In this document: positions 7,142 to 15,790 of the stretch, in pieces
How the letters are laid out: each line of letters opens with the position of its first letter
How positions within the stretch are numbered: position 1 is the first letter of the stretch
Source of the DNA: an uncultured Spirochaetia bacterium
GTDB lineage: Bacteria; Spirochaetota; Spirochaetia; SZUA-6; Bin103
DNA: 64,000 bases
NCBI GenBank assembly: GCA_958296075.1
Contig: CATQHW010000003.1
Coordinates: 496,001 to 560,000, forward strand
Direction: 5' to 3'
Notes under the pieces: generated by a model
The model's database searches: none
Seen by the model: the letters and a program-made list of their open reading frames with translations, nothing else
What the model was told of the DNA's origin: nothing
Program-made: the position numbers and the translations under genes

Positions 7142-9814
7142 GTGCTGAATCGATACTCGTCCCGCCGCCAGCGGCTCGATGCCGGGTTCCTGAACGCCCG
7201 GCTCACCGGCGCCCGCAGCTACGACCGCATCGCCGGCTATTTCTCCTCGTCGATCCTGGAAGTCGCCGGAGAGGCGCTGGAGAGCGTGCGGGGGCCGGTC
7301 CGCGTGGTCTGCAACTCGGCGCTCGCGCGGGAGGACGTGGAGGTCGCCAAGGCGGCGCAGGCGGCCATGCGCCGCGAGTGGTGCGATTCGCGCCCGGAGC
7401 TGTTGGGCGACGCGGCCAAGCCGCGCTTCGAGCGGCTCTACGAGTGGCTGCGCTCCGGCGCGGTCGAGATTCGCGTACTGCCCGATGAGGCGTTCGGCCT
7501 GATCCATGGCAAGGCCGGCGTAGTGACGCTCGCGGACGGGCGGCGCACCTCGTTCCTCGGCAGCGCGAACGAAACCGGGGCAGCGTTCCGGCTCAACTAC
7601 GAGCTGATCTGGGAGGACGATTCGCCTGAAGCGGTGGCGTGGGTCCAGGAGGAGTTCGACGCGCTCTGGTCGTCGCCCTGCGCGGTGCGCCTTGCCGACT
7701 TCGTGATCCAGGACCTGGACCGGCTGTCGCGCCGGGAATCGGTGGGGGAGGTGAGCCGCTGGCGGGAGCAGCCCGATCCCGCTTCGGTCGTGGTCGAGGC
7801 GCCGGTCTACCGCCAGGAGGTCGGGCTCTGGGAACACCAGAAGCACTTCGTGAAGCTCGCCTTCGACGCGCACCGCGGCCCGCACGGCGCGCGCTTCGTG
7901 CTGGCCGATCAGGTCGGACTGGGCAAGACCGTGCAACTGGCGATGGCGGCGCAGCTCATGGCGCTGGTGGGGGACGGGCCGGTGCTGGTGCTCGCGCCGA
8001 AGCCGTTGCTGCGGCAGTGGCAGGACGAACTCGACGCGCTGCTCGGCGTGCCGTCGGCGCTGTGGGATGGCCGCCAATGGGTGGACGAGCGCGGCGTCGA
8101 ACATCCCGGCGCCGGCGACGAGTCGATCCGGCGCTGCCCGCGCCGGGTCGGCATCGTCTCCACGGGCTTGATCACGCGCGGTTCCGAGGCGGTGGAGCGG
8201 CTGGTGAACCTGCGCTTCGAGTGCGTGATTCTGGACGAAGCGCACCGGGCGCGGCGGCGCTTCCAGGCGGGTCGGCCCGGCCGGCCGAACAACCTGCTGC
8301 TGTTCCTGCGGCGCATCTCGCCGCGTACGAAGAGCCTGCTGCTCGCTACCGCCACCCCGGTGCAGCTTCATCCCATCGAGGCGTTCGACCTGCTCGACGC
8401 GCTGGCGCAGGGTTCGGACGCGGTGCTGGGGTCGGCCGGCAGCCGCTGGCGGCAACCGCAGGCGTCGCTCGACCTGCTCATGGAGCGGACGCCGCCGCCG
8501 GCCGACTTCCACGAGCGGTGGGACTGGTTGCGCAATCCGCTGCCGCCGCGCTCGGAAGGGGCCGACTTCGAGATTCTGCGCCGGTCGCTGTCGTTGTCGG
8601 ACGAGCACGCCTACGCGCCGGGCAGCGCGGCGGACCGATTACGGCCGTCGGATCGGCTGCGTATCGAAGACGGGTTCGGGCGTTTCCTGGAGCACCACAA
8701 CCCCTACATTCGCCGCATCGTCCGGCGCACCCGCGAGTATCTCGAAACCACGGTCGACCCGGAGACCGGCGAGCCGTATCTCACGCCCGTGCGCGTGCGG
8801 CTGCATGGCGGCGCGCCGGCCGACGCGATCGCGCTGCCGCCGTTCCTCGAAGACGCCTACCAACGCGCCGAGGAGTTCTGCCGGATGCTCGCTGCGCGCG
8901 CCAACGCCGGCTTCTTCCGCACCATGCTGCTCCGCCGCATGGGCAGCACGATCGAAGCGGGCCGTCTCACGGTCGAGCGGATTCTCGCCGGCTGGCAGGC
9001 GCGCGACGACGACGAGGATGACGAGGACGGAGACGATCAGCTCCGCGCGCTGACCGGCGCGGAACGCGGCGTACTGCTGCAACTCACGCGGGCGCTGCAA
9101 GCGAACCGCGAACTCGATCCGAAGCTCGCCGCGGTCAAGCGCCTGCTCACCGCAGAAGGCTGGCTCGACCACGGCTGCATCGTCTTCAGCCAGTATTACG
9201 ACTCGGTGTGGTGGCTCGCCAACCAGCTCACGCGCGAGCTGCCGGACGAGGCGATCGGCATCTACGCCGGCGCGGACCGGTCCGGCGTGATGCGCGGCGG
9301 TCGGTTCGAGCGCACGCCGCGGGACGCGTTGAAGGACGCCGTGCGCCGCGGCGAAGTCCGGCTGCTCCTCGGTACGGAAGCGGCCTCGGAGGGGTTGAAT
9401 CTGCAGCGCCTCGGGTCGCTGATCAATCTCGACCTGCCGTGGAATCCGTCCCGCCTCGAACAACGCAAGGGGCGCATTCAACGCATCGGGCAGGTCCGCT
9501 CCGAAGTCGACGTCTACAACCTGCGCTACGCCGGATCGGTGGAGGATCGCGTTCACGAGCTGCTGTCCGAGCGTCTGGAGACCATCTCCCGGCTGTTCGG
9601 CCAAGTGCCGGACACGCTCGAAGACGTCTGGGTACAGGTTGCGTTGGGGGAAGCCGAACAGGCCAGGCAGACCATCGACGCCGTGCCGCGGCAGCACCCG
9701 TTCGACCGGCGCTACCGCCGCGAAGTCAGCCACGTCGACTGGGAGTCCTGCGCCCGCGTACTGGACGCCGCCGCCAGAAGACGAACCTTGTCCCGAGGAT
9801 GGCAGGACCGGTAA
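7142..9814 (+). CDS. Phospholipase D-like/SNF2-family helicase, anti-phage associated
   Basis: An 890-residue protein from GTG 7142, 13 bases after the nuclease gene. Residues 1-200 look like a PLD domain, with HGK at 122-124 and a following GSANET motif, a single HKD-type half-site. A superfamily 2 helicase follows: GLGKT Walker A at 259-263, DEAH at 365-368, ATATP shortly after, and the C-terminal motif RIQRIGQ at 778-784. The architecture matches the helicases that accompany DUF499/DUF3780/DUF1156 genes and recalls DrmC and DrmD functions of DISARM in one chain. It probably moves along DNA and may cleave or sense phage DNA. Its 3' part is copied downstream (see the 383-bp repeats). Confidence 0.85.
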   Translation: MLNRYSSRRQRLDAGFLNARLTGARSYDRIAGYFSSSILEVAGEALESVRGPVRVVCNSALAREDVEVAKAAQAAMRREWCDSRPELLGDAAKPRFERLYEWLRSGAVEIRVLPDEAFGLIHGKAGVVTLADGRRTSFLGSANETGAAFRLNYELIWEDDSPEAVAWVQEEFDALWSSPCAVRLADFVIQDLDRLSRRESVGEVSRWREQPDPASVVVEAPVYRQEVGLWEHQKHFVKLAFDAHRGPHGARFVLADQVGLGKTVQLAMAAQLMALVGDGPVLVLAPKPLLRQWQDELDALLGVPSALWDGRQWVDERGVEHPGAGDESIRRCPRRVGIVSTGLITRGSEAVERLVNLRFECVILDEAHRARRRFQAGRPGRPNNLLLFLRRISPRTKSLLLATATPVQLHPIEAFDLLDALAQGSDAVLGSAGSRWRQPQASLDLLMERTPPPADFHERWDWLRNPLPPRSEGADFEILRRSLSLSDEHAYAPGSAADRLRPSDRLRIEDGFGRFLEHHNPYIRRIVRRTREYLETTVDPETGEPYLTPVRVRLHGGAPADAIALPPFLEDAYQRAEEFCRMLAARANAGFFRTMLLRRMGSTIEAGRLTVERILAGWQARDDDEDDEDGDDQLRALTGAERGVLLQLTRALQANRELDPKLAAVKRLLTAEGWLDHGCIVFSQYYDSVWWLANQLTRELPDEAIGIYAGADRSGVMRGGRFERTPRDALKDAVRRGEVRLLLGTEAASEGLNLQRLGSLINLDLPWNPSRLEQRKGRIQRIGQVRSEVDVYNLRYAGSVEDRVHELLSERLETISRLFGQVPDTLEDVWVQVALGEAEQARQTIDAVPRQHPFDRRYRREVSHVDWESCARVLDAAARRRTLSRGWQDR
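9197..9579 (+). repeat. 383-bp direct repeat, copy A (inside helicase gene)
   Basis: This stretch encodes helicase residues of about 686-813, including motif VI. It recurs at 11077-11459 in the same orientation, 1880 bases downstream. By eye I find three mismatches (at 9221, 9391 and 9486), about 99% identity. The two copies bracket the reverse-strand ATPase gene. Confidence 0.93.
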
Positions 9815-9847
9815 CCGGCCCGTCGCCGGGTCCGCTGCGCCGGTGAA

Positions 9848-11029
9848 CTACTCCGCCGGCGGGGCGGGACCGCCGGGGGTGGCGACCATGGCCAGATGCG
9901 CCAGCAGGGACGGGATGCCGGGCTCGTAGCCGCCGTCCTTCGGCCACACGACGCCGCGGGCGACCAGCCCCCGGAGCGCCTCCCTGGCTTTCGCCCCGCT
10001 TCCGTCCGGCGCGGCGGCCAGGGCATTCACCAGTTGGAGGCGTTCCATCTTCTTATCCTTCGCGTTAACGAACTCCCGGGCAGCCGCCGCGGCGTACTCA
10101 AGCAGCTCCGCATCGTCCAACTCGTCGATGCGGCTGCCGTAGAAGGCGTTCTTGATCGGCCCGAACGACTCAAGGGTCCGCTTGGCGACCGCGTCGTCCA
10201 CGCGCCGCGCGCCGTTCCGGTTCAGCGCCATCACGATGGCGTGGCCCACCTCCTGGAGAAAATAGGGATACCGGTCCGCCGTCTCCAGTACCCTCACCAA
10301 GGCGTCTTCGTCGGCCTCGACGCCCAGCTCTCCGAGCGGCCTCATCAACGCAGCCCGGTCCTCGCCCGGATCAAGCCGCCCGACCGGCACACGCCGGGAT
10401 CGCTCCCAGTGGCTGGTCTCCATCGCTTGCAGCGCGTGTTGAATCCCCGGCGTCCCGGCCAGCACGAGCAGGAAGGGGGCGCCCTTCCCGCGAATGCTCT
10501 GGGAGGCGTCCAGCAGCCCGCCTCCCATCTCCGGGTCCAGCACGTGCGCCTCGTCCACCAGCAGGGCCAACGGTCCTGCGGCGCAGCGGGTCGCCAGCAT
10601 CTGCTCCACGGACGGCCCTGGTGACCGGTCCAGGTCGAGCTTGACGCCGAACAGAGACAGGCGGCTGAGCGAGACGCCGGACTGCTCCGACAGGCGGCGT
10701 ACGGCGCCGTGCCAGCCGTCGTACGGGGCCAGCGCCTTCTCCAGCGCTTCCCTGGACGCCGCCGCGCCCTTGGCGGTCGCCTGCACCACGGCCGCGCCGG
10801 CCTGCTGCATGCGGTCGCCGATGACTTTCAGCAGTACGGTCTTGCCGTTGCCGCGCGGGCCGTACAGGATGACGTTCGCGCTTGGGGAACGCTTCGCCCG
10901 GAGGTCGGCCGCCATCGGCTCCACGGCCTCCAACTCCCGGTTCCGTCCCGCCAAGTACGGGGGGAGGTCACCGTCGCCGGGTCTGAACAGGTTGGAGGGG
11001 TACATCGACCGGATCGGCTTGATGTCCAT
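9848..11029 (-). CDS. AAA ATPase of unknown role in the defence island
   Basis: A 393-residue protein. A Walker A loop (GPRGNGKT) lies near residue 58 and a Walker B-like LLVDEAH near 170, followed by a sensor-type LAGTPG. The C-terminal third looks like a winged-helix lid, in the manner of Orc/Cdc6 or STAND-like AAA_16 ATPases. A strong GAGGAGG ribosome-binding site precedes ATG 11029. It stands alone on the opposite strand, convergent with the helicase operon. Whether it belongs to the defence system or was inserted later is unclear. Its position exactly between two direct copies of the helicase 3' region suggests it was mobilised or trapped by a duplication. Confidence 0.75.
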   Translation of the reverse strand: MDIKPIRSMYPSNLFRPGDGDLPPYLAGRNRELEAVEPMAADLRAKRSPSANVILYGPRGNGKTVLLKVIGDRMQQAGAAVVQATAKGAAASREALEKALAPYDGWHGAVRRLSEQSGVSLSRLSLFGVKLDLDRSPGPSVEQMLATRCAAGPLALLVDEAHVLDPEMGGGLLDASQSIRGKGAPFLLVLAGTPGIQHALQAMETSHWERSRRVPVGRLDPGEDRAALMRPLGELGVEADEDALVRVLETADRYPYFLQEVGHAIVMALNRNGARRVDDAVAKRTLESFGPIKNAFYGSRIDELDDAELLEYAAAAAREFVNAKDKKMERLQLVNALAAAPDGSGAKAREALRGLVARGVVWPKDGGYEPGIPSLLAHLAMVATPGGPAPPAE

Positions 11030-11076
11030 CCCTGAGCCTCCTCGACAGCTATCCTATCGTATCGGGGCTTCAGGAA

Positions 11077-11466
11077 TACGACTCGGTGTGGTGGCTCGCC
11101 GACCAGCTCACGCGCGAGCTGCCGGACGAGGCGATCGGCATCTACGCCGGCGCGGACCGGTCCGGCGTGATGCGCGGCGGTCGGTTCGAGCGCACGCCGC
11201 GGGACGCGTTGAAGGACGCCGTGCGCCGCGGCGAAGTCCGGCTGCTCCTCGGTACGGAAGCGGCCTCGGAAGGGTTGAATCTGCAGCGCCTCGGGTCGCT
11301 GATCAATCTCGACCTGCCGTGGAATCCGTCCCGCCTCGAACAACGCAAGGGGCGCATTCAACGCACCGGGCAGGTCCGCTCCGAAGTCGACGTCTACAAC
11401 CTGCGCTACGCCGGATCGGTGGAGGATCGCGTTCACGAGCTGCTGTCCGAGCGTCTGGACCGATAG
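11077..11466 (+). pseudogene. Duplicated helicase C-terminal fragment (repeat copy B)
   Basis: This is a nearly identical copy of 9197-9579, coding for the helicase C-terminal lobe from YDSVWWLA to LSERL. The frame then leaves the homology and stops after two further codons (DR). It has no start codon of its own, no Walker A lobe and lacks the last 78 residues of the full gene, so it cannot be an active helicase. It begins right at the promoter region of the reverse-strand ATPase gene. The near identity implies a recent duplication. Confidence 0.88.
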
Positions 11467-11525
11467 CCGGCCGTCCTCCTTGGGCCACACCACGCCACGG
11501 GCGACCAGCCCCCGGGCGCGCCCGC
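11464..11525 (-). pseudogene. Remnant of a second ATPase gene 3' end
   Basis: On the minus strand this short stretch encodes GLVARGVVWPKEDG, very like the end of the ATPase gene at 9848-11029 (GLVARGVVWPKDGG). At base level it matches 9926-9980 at roughly 85% by eye, clearly less than the 99% of the adjoining helicase copy. It therefore looks like the tail of a related ATPase gene, not a fresh copy of the same one. Confidence 0.6.
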
Positions 11526-11542
11526 CCGGCGTCCGGCCCGCT

Positions 11543-11869
11543 TCAGTCGCAGCCGGTGGCGCGAGCGAGGGCGAGACAGATCCGTAGCATCTTGCTCGCC
11601 GGGACGCGTCCGATGAACCGGCTCAGCCGTGTCTTGTCGACGGTCTGCACGTGATCGAGATTGGCAGCCGAGGCGCGCTTAAGCCCGTCGTCTATGCCGA
11701 CCTCCACTTCGGCGGGGGAACCGTGGATGGTCGAGGTTATGGGCGCGACCATCACGGTGCGCAACAGCGGGATTACCTCCTGCCTGCTGATGATCACCAC
11801 CGGCCGCCGTTTATCCGGCGCCTTGAACGTGTACTGCCAGATCTCGCCCCGATTCAGCTTCCCGGCCAC
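11543..11869 (-). CDS. MazF/PemK-family toxin endoribonuclease
   Basis: A 108-residue protein with the MazF fold signature: an N-terminal RGEIWQYTF strand, then RRPVVIISRQ, a VAPITST strand, and a C-terminal LDHVQTVDKTRLSRFIG segment. Family members cut mRNA at short sequences and stop translation until neutralised. The gene starts 16 bases inside the end of the upstream ribbon-helix-helix gene, the usual antitoxin-first order with translational coupling. Length is normal for the family (about 110 residues). The cut sequence cannot be predicted from the sequence. Confidence 0.88.
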   Translation of the reverse strand: MAGKLNRGEIWQYTFKAPDKRRPVVIISRQEVIPLLRTVMVAPITSTIHGSPAEVEVGIDDGLKRASAANLDHVQTVDKTRLSRFIGRVPASKMLRICLALARATGCD

Positions 11870-12087
11870 GAGCCTTCCTCACTCCAGCCGGCCAGTTCCT
11901 CGCCGCCGTCCGGCGCGGCCGCATACGCCTCGCGGTACTGCTCGGCGATCATCTGCTGCTGCTTGCGTTGCAGAAACTCCGCTGCCACCCGCCGCAGAAC
12001 CGCCGACCGCCCCTCCCGGCGGACCTCCTCCGACGCGTCGAGCCGCGCCAGAAGCGCCTCATCAAACATGACCTGTATCGGTTTCAT
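11854..12087 (-). CDS. Ribbon-helix-helix antitoxin of the MazEF-like pair
   Basis: A 77-residue protein that begins MKPIQVMFDEALLARLD and continues into two helices with EGRSAVLRRV, a ribbon-helix-helix DNA-binding pattern. The charged C-terminal half (EEYR/EELAGW-type sequence) would wrap the toxin. It should bind its own promoter as a dimer and repress the operon. A short inverted repeat lies 9 bases before its start codon. The gene overlaps the toxin gene by 16 bases. Confidence 0.85.
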   Translation of the reverse strand: MKPIQVMFDEALLARLDASEEVRREGRSAVLRRVAAEFLQRKQQQMIAEQYREAYAAAPDGGEELAGWSEEGSWPGS

Positions 12088-12095
12088 ATCCGTAA

Positions 12096-12109
12096 ACTAC
12101 GTTGGTAGT
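12096..12109. promoter_or_regulatory. Candidate operator of the MazEF-like operon
   Basis: ACTAC-GTTG-GTAGT forms a perfect 5-base inverted repeat with a 4-base loop, just upstream of the antitoxin start. On the minus strand TATACA (12113-12118) could be a -10 element immediately before it. Ribbon-helix-helix antitoxins normally bind such palindromes. No clear -35 was seen. Confidence 0.35.
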
Positions 12110-12297
12110 CTCTGTATAGCAATCGAGCGGCCACGGCCCGCCGTCGCCCGCCAGGCGAGGGCGCGGCCGATGCGCTTGCCGGTGAGCCGGCCGAGCTTCT
12201 AAGATCGGCGCCGCTCGGACCTCCCATCAAAAGCCTCTCGATCCTCCTTCCGGCGCTGCGGCGCCGCGCCGGCCGGCTCCTGCTCGGCTTCGCCTGC

Positions 12298-13965
12298 ATG
12301 ATCGGTCAGAACTACGCCCTGCTGCGCGGTTCGGAGCTGCTCCGGCAGCTCCTGGACGAGATCGCCGCCGGCGCCAACGAGCGCGCGGTGGTGCTGGGGC
12401 TGATCGCCCGCGCGCTGGCCTTCGCAGCCGCCATGGGGGTCTGCATGTTCGGTATGCGCCGGCTCATCATCGGCGTCTCGCGGGACGTCGAATACGAGCT
12501 GCGCGATCTGCTGTACCGCAAGCTGCTGGCGCTCGACTTCGACTTCTATCAGCGGCGGCGTACCGGCGACATCATCTCCCGCTGTACCAACGACCTGAAC
12601 GACGTGCGCACGCTGCTCGGCCCCGGCATCATGTACGTGCCGGACGCGCTGTCGCGGCTCGCGCTGTTCGCCCCCGTGCTGGTCGGCCTGCACGCGGCCA
12701 TGGCCGGCGCCCTGGGCGTTCTGATGGCCGTGCTGGTCGCCGTGATCGCCGTCGTCACGCCGCGGCTCCGGCCCCGTTTTCGCCGCGTGCAGGAGCTGGT
12801 GGCCGCCATCAACGACCGCGTGTGGCAGATCGTCACCGGCATCAACACCGTCAAGCTGTACGGGCTGGCCGCCTCGGAGACCGAGCGCTTCCGCGACCTC
12901 AACCGGCGCTACATCGCCGCCAACGTGGGACTGGCGCGCACGCGCGGCGTGCTGTGGCCGCTGCTGCAGTTCCTGTACGGACTGGCCACGCTGCTGCTGC
13001 TCCTCCTGGGCGGCGGAGCGGTGATCCAGGGCACCCTCACCATCGGCGAGCTGCTGCAGTTCGCCACGATCGTGGCGGTGCTGACCTTCCCGGTCCTGTC
13101 GCTCGGCTGGGTGACCGCGCTCATCCAGCAGGGGGTGAGCGCCATGGAGCGCATCCGCACGATCCTGGACCATCCGGCCGCCGCCCGCCCGCCTCACCCG
13201 CTGCCGGTGCCGGCCGGGCCGCTGGCCGTGACCGCGCGCGGCGTGTCGTACCGCTTCCCGAACGCCGACCGGGACGCGCTGGCGGGCGTGAACCTGGCCA
13301 TCGAGGCCGGCCGGACGCTCGGCGTCACCGGCGGCGTCGGCAGCGGCAAGAGCTCGCTGGTGTTGCTGCTGGCCGGCATCGCCGCGCCGTCGGCCGGCGT
13401 GCTCGCCTTCAATGGCGTCGACGCCGCGGCGATCGATCCGTTCGCCTATCGAGGCCGCATCGCCTACGTCCCGCAGGAGCCGTTCCTGTTCTCGGCCACC
13501 GTGGCCGAGAATATCGCCATGGGCAACGAGCGCGGGGTATCCCGCGAGCGGATCGCCGACGCGGCCCGCCTGGCGGCCGTGGACGAGGACATCGCCCGGT
13601 TCCCGGACGGCTACGACACGGTGGTCGGCGAGCGCGGCATCACCCTGTCCGGAGGCCAGCGCCAGCGGGTGGCGATCGCGCGGGCGCTGGTGCGCGACAG
13701 CGACCTGCTGATCCTGGACGACGCGCTGTCGTCGGTCGACTCCGATACCGAGACGACGATCCTCACCGGTCTCCGCACGCTGCAGGCGTCGCGCACGATC
13801 GTGATCGTCTCCCATCGGGTCTCGGCGCTGCAGCTCGCCGACCGCATAGCGGTCATGGACGGCGGTACGGTGGCGGAGGTCGGCTCGCACCAGCAGTTGC
13901 TGCGCGCGGGCGGCCGCTACGCCCGGCTGGCGGAGCTGCAGCAGCTCGAGGAGGCCCTGCGGTGA
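12298..13965 (+). CDS. ABC transporter, fused membrane-ATPase half (MdlA-like)
   Basis: At least 555 residues: an exporter-type membrane domain, then an ATPase with Walker A GGVGSGKSS, the signature LSGGQRQRVAIARA, and Walker B LLILDDALSSVD. It should pair with the next gene as a heterodimeric exporter; the substrate is unknown. ATG 12298 is the first in-frame ATG, yet the open frame runs back to 12109 and encodes a plausible start of the first membrane helix (LPALRRRAGRLLLGFA). No ATG, GTG or TTG lies in that upstream part, so either the real start is unusual or there is an error. The upstream 210 bases hold no other gene. The stop overlaps the next GTG. Confidence 0.85.
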   Translation: MIGQNYALLRGSELLRQLLDEIAAGANERAVVLGLIARALAFAAAMGVCMFGMRRLIIGVSRDVEYELRDLLYRKLLALDFDFYQRRRTGDIISRCTNDLNDVRTLLGPGIMYVPDALSRLALFAPVLVGLHAAMAGALGVLMAVLVAVIAVVTPRLRPRFRRVQELVAAINDRVWQIVTGINTVKLYGLAASETERFRDLNRRYIAANVGLARTRGVLWPLLQFLYGLATLLLLLLGGGAVIQGTLTIGELLQFATIVAVLTFPVLSLGWVTALIQQGVSAMERIRTILDHPAAARPPHPLPVPAGPLAVTARGVSYRFPNADRDALAGVNLAIEAGRTLGVTGGVGSGKSSLVLLLAGIAAPSAGVLAFNGVDAAAIDPFAYRGRIAYVPQEPFLFSATVAENIAMGNERGVSRERIADAARLAAVDEDIARFPDGYDTVVGERGITLSGGQRQRVAIARALVRDSDLLILDDALSSVDSDTETTILTGLRTLQASRTIVIVSHRVSALQLADRIAVMDGGTVAEVGSHQQLLRAGGRYARLAELQQLEEALR

Positions 13966-15776
13966 GCGCCGGTCCCACGCCGCGGGCGGGGACGCGGACC
14001 GGCGAGAGCGGACTGGACTTCCGCCTCACCCGCCGGCTCGGCGCCTACGTGGTGGGCCACAAGGCGCTGGTCGGCGTATCGCTCGCGGCCATGCTGGCGA
14101 CCGACCTGCTGCAGGTACTGGTACCGGCGCTGGTCAAGCTCGGCATCGACCGGGACGTCGCCTCCGGGGACCTGCGCGGCCTGCGCACCACCGCGCTGCT
14201 GCTGGCGGCGGCCATGGTGGGCCGGTTCGTCACCCAGGTGGGGTTCACGGTGATCGTCGAGATGCTCGGGCAGCGGCTGCTGTTCGACCTGCGCCTGGAC
14301 CTGCTGCGCAAGGTGCTGCGGCTCGGCAACGACTACTTCGACCGCACGCCGGTGGGATCGACCCTCACCAACGTCACCAACGACGTAGAGGCGGTCCGCC
14401 AGTTCATCGCCGACGGCATCGTCAACATACTGGGCGACTCGGTGAAGGTCCTGTTCATCCTGGGCGCGATGGTGCTGATCAACCCCGCTCTGGCGGCCGT
14501 CACCTTCATCACCCTGCCGCTGTTCGCCGTCGCCACGGTCGCCTTCCGGAACGCCCTGCGCCATGGCTTCCGCGGCGTGCGCGCCGCCAACGCGGCGATC
14601 AACACGGCGCTGTCGGAGACGGTCACCGGCATCCGCGAGATCACGGTCCTGAACTATCAGGCGCGCAGTCTGGCCGACTTCCAGGAGCACAACCGCGACT
14701 ACCTGCGTTCCTATCTGGTCGTCGTCCGCGCCTTCTCACGGTACTTCCCCACCATCGAGGTGGTCACCCACGTCGGCATGCTCACGGTGATGCTGGCCGC
14801 GCACTTCACCATCGGCGTCTCCTTGCAGATCGGCGACGTGTTCGCCTTTTCCGGCTACATCACCATGCTGTTCATGCCGTTGCGTCAGCTCGCCGAGAAA
14901 TTCAACAGCTTCCAGTCGGCGATGGCGGCGTCCGAACGCATCTTCGCCATGCTCGATCGCGACGAATCGATCGCCGTCCCCAGCCCGGCGGCGCCGTTGC
15001 CGCCGCGCGGCGAACAAGGCGCCGGCGTGGCGTTCCGCGGCGTGAGCTTTGCCTATACGCCGGGAACTCCGGTGGTCACCGACCTGTCGTTCCGGGTGCA
15101 GCCGGGCGAGCGCATCGCCCTGGTCGGCGGCACCGGCTCCGGCAAGTCGACGGTGATCAACCTGCTCAACCGCCTGTACGACGCCGGCGGCGGCGTGGTC
15201 GAAGTCGACGGCGTCGACGTGCGCCTGATCGCGACGGACGATCTGCGCCGGCGGATCGTCACCATCCCGCAGTCGCTGTTCCTGTTCAGCGGCACGGTCC
15301 ACGACAACATCGCCCTGTACGATCGCTCCGTGGGCCGCGCCCAGGTGGTGGAGGCGGCGCGGGCGGTCAACCTGGACGCCTTCATCCGGTCGCTGCCGCG
15401 CGGCTACGACGAGGAGGTGCTGGAGGAGGGCAAGTCCCTGTCGACCGGGCAGAAGCAGCTCCTGTCGTTCGCGCGCGCGTTCGTGCGCGATCCCGACGTG
15501 GTGATCATGGACGAGGCGACCTCCAGCATCGACGCCGAGTCGGAGCGCCTCATCGAGGACGCCACCGCCACCCTGCTGGCCGGGCGCACCGCGATCGTGA
15601 TCGCCCACCGGCTGTCGACCATCCGGTCGGTCGATCGCATCCTGGTCCTGCACGACGGGGCGCTGGTCGAGGAGGGCGACCACGACAGCCTGCTCGCCCG
15701 CGACGGCGTGTACGCGAAGCTCTACCGGGTACAGATGCTGGCGCTGGCCGACCGCCGGCCGGGCGAAAACCGTTGA
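13962..15776 (+). CDS. ABC transporter, fused membrane-ATPase half (MdlB-like)
   Basis: A 604-residue exporter half starting at GTG 13962, which overlaps the previous stop as GTGA. Six membrane helices precede an ATPase with Walker A GGTGSGKST, a Q-loop in TIPQSLFLFSG, the signature LSTGQKQLLSFARA, Walker B VVIMDEATSSID and the switch histidine in IAHRLST. This closely follows the MdlB/YheH type. The two halves have different signature loops (LSGGQ and LSTGQ), as expected when they form a heterodimer. Neighbouring genes give no hint of substrate. The TGA stop is followed within 20 bases by nadA. Confidence 0.9.
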   Translation: MSAGPTPRAGTRTGESGLDFRLTRRLGAYVVGHKALVGVSLAAMLATDLLQVLVPALVKLGIDRDVASGDLRGLRTTALLLAAAMVGRFVTQVGFTVIVEMLGQRLLFDLRLDLLRKVLRLGNDYFDRTPVGSTLTNVTNDVEAVRQFIADGIVNILGDSVKVLFILGAMVLINPALAAVTFITLPLFAVATVAFRNALRHGFRGVRAANAAINTALSETVTGIREITVLNYQARSLADFQEHNRDYLRSYLVVVRAFSRYFPTIEVVTHVGMLTVMLAAHFTIGVSLQIGDVFAFSGYITMLFMPLRQLAEKFNSFQSAMAASERIFAMLDRDESIAVPSPAAPLPPRGEQGAGVAFRGVSFAYTPGTPVVTDLSFRVQPGERIALVGGTGSGKSTVINLLNRLYDAGGGVVEVDGVDVRLIATDDLRRRIVTIPQSLFLFSGTVHDNIALYDRSVGRAQVVEAARAVNLDAFIRSLPRGYDEEVLEEGKSLSTGQKQLLSFARAFVRDPDVVIMDEATSSIDAESERLIEDATATLLAGRTAIVIAHRLSTIRSVDRILVLHDGALVEEGDHDSLLARDGVYAKLYRVQMLALADRRPGENR

Positions 15777-15790
15777 CACCGGTTCGGTTC

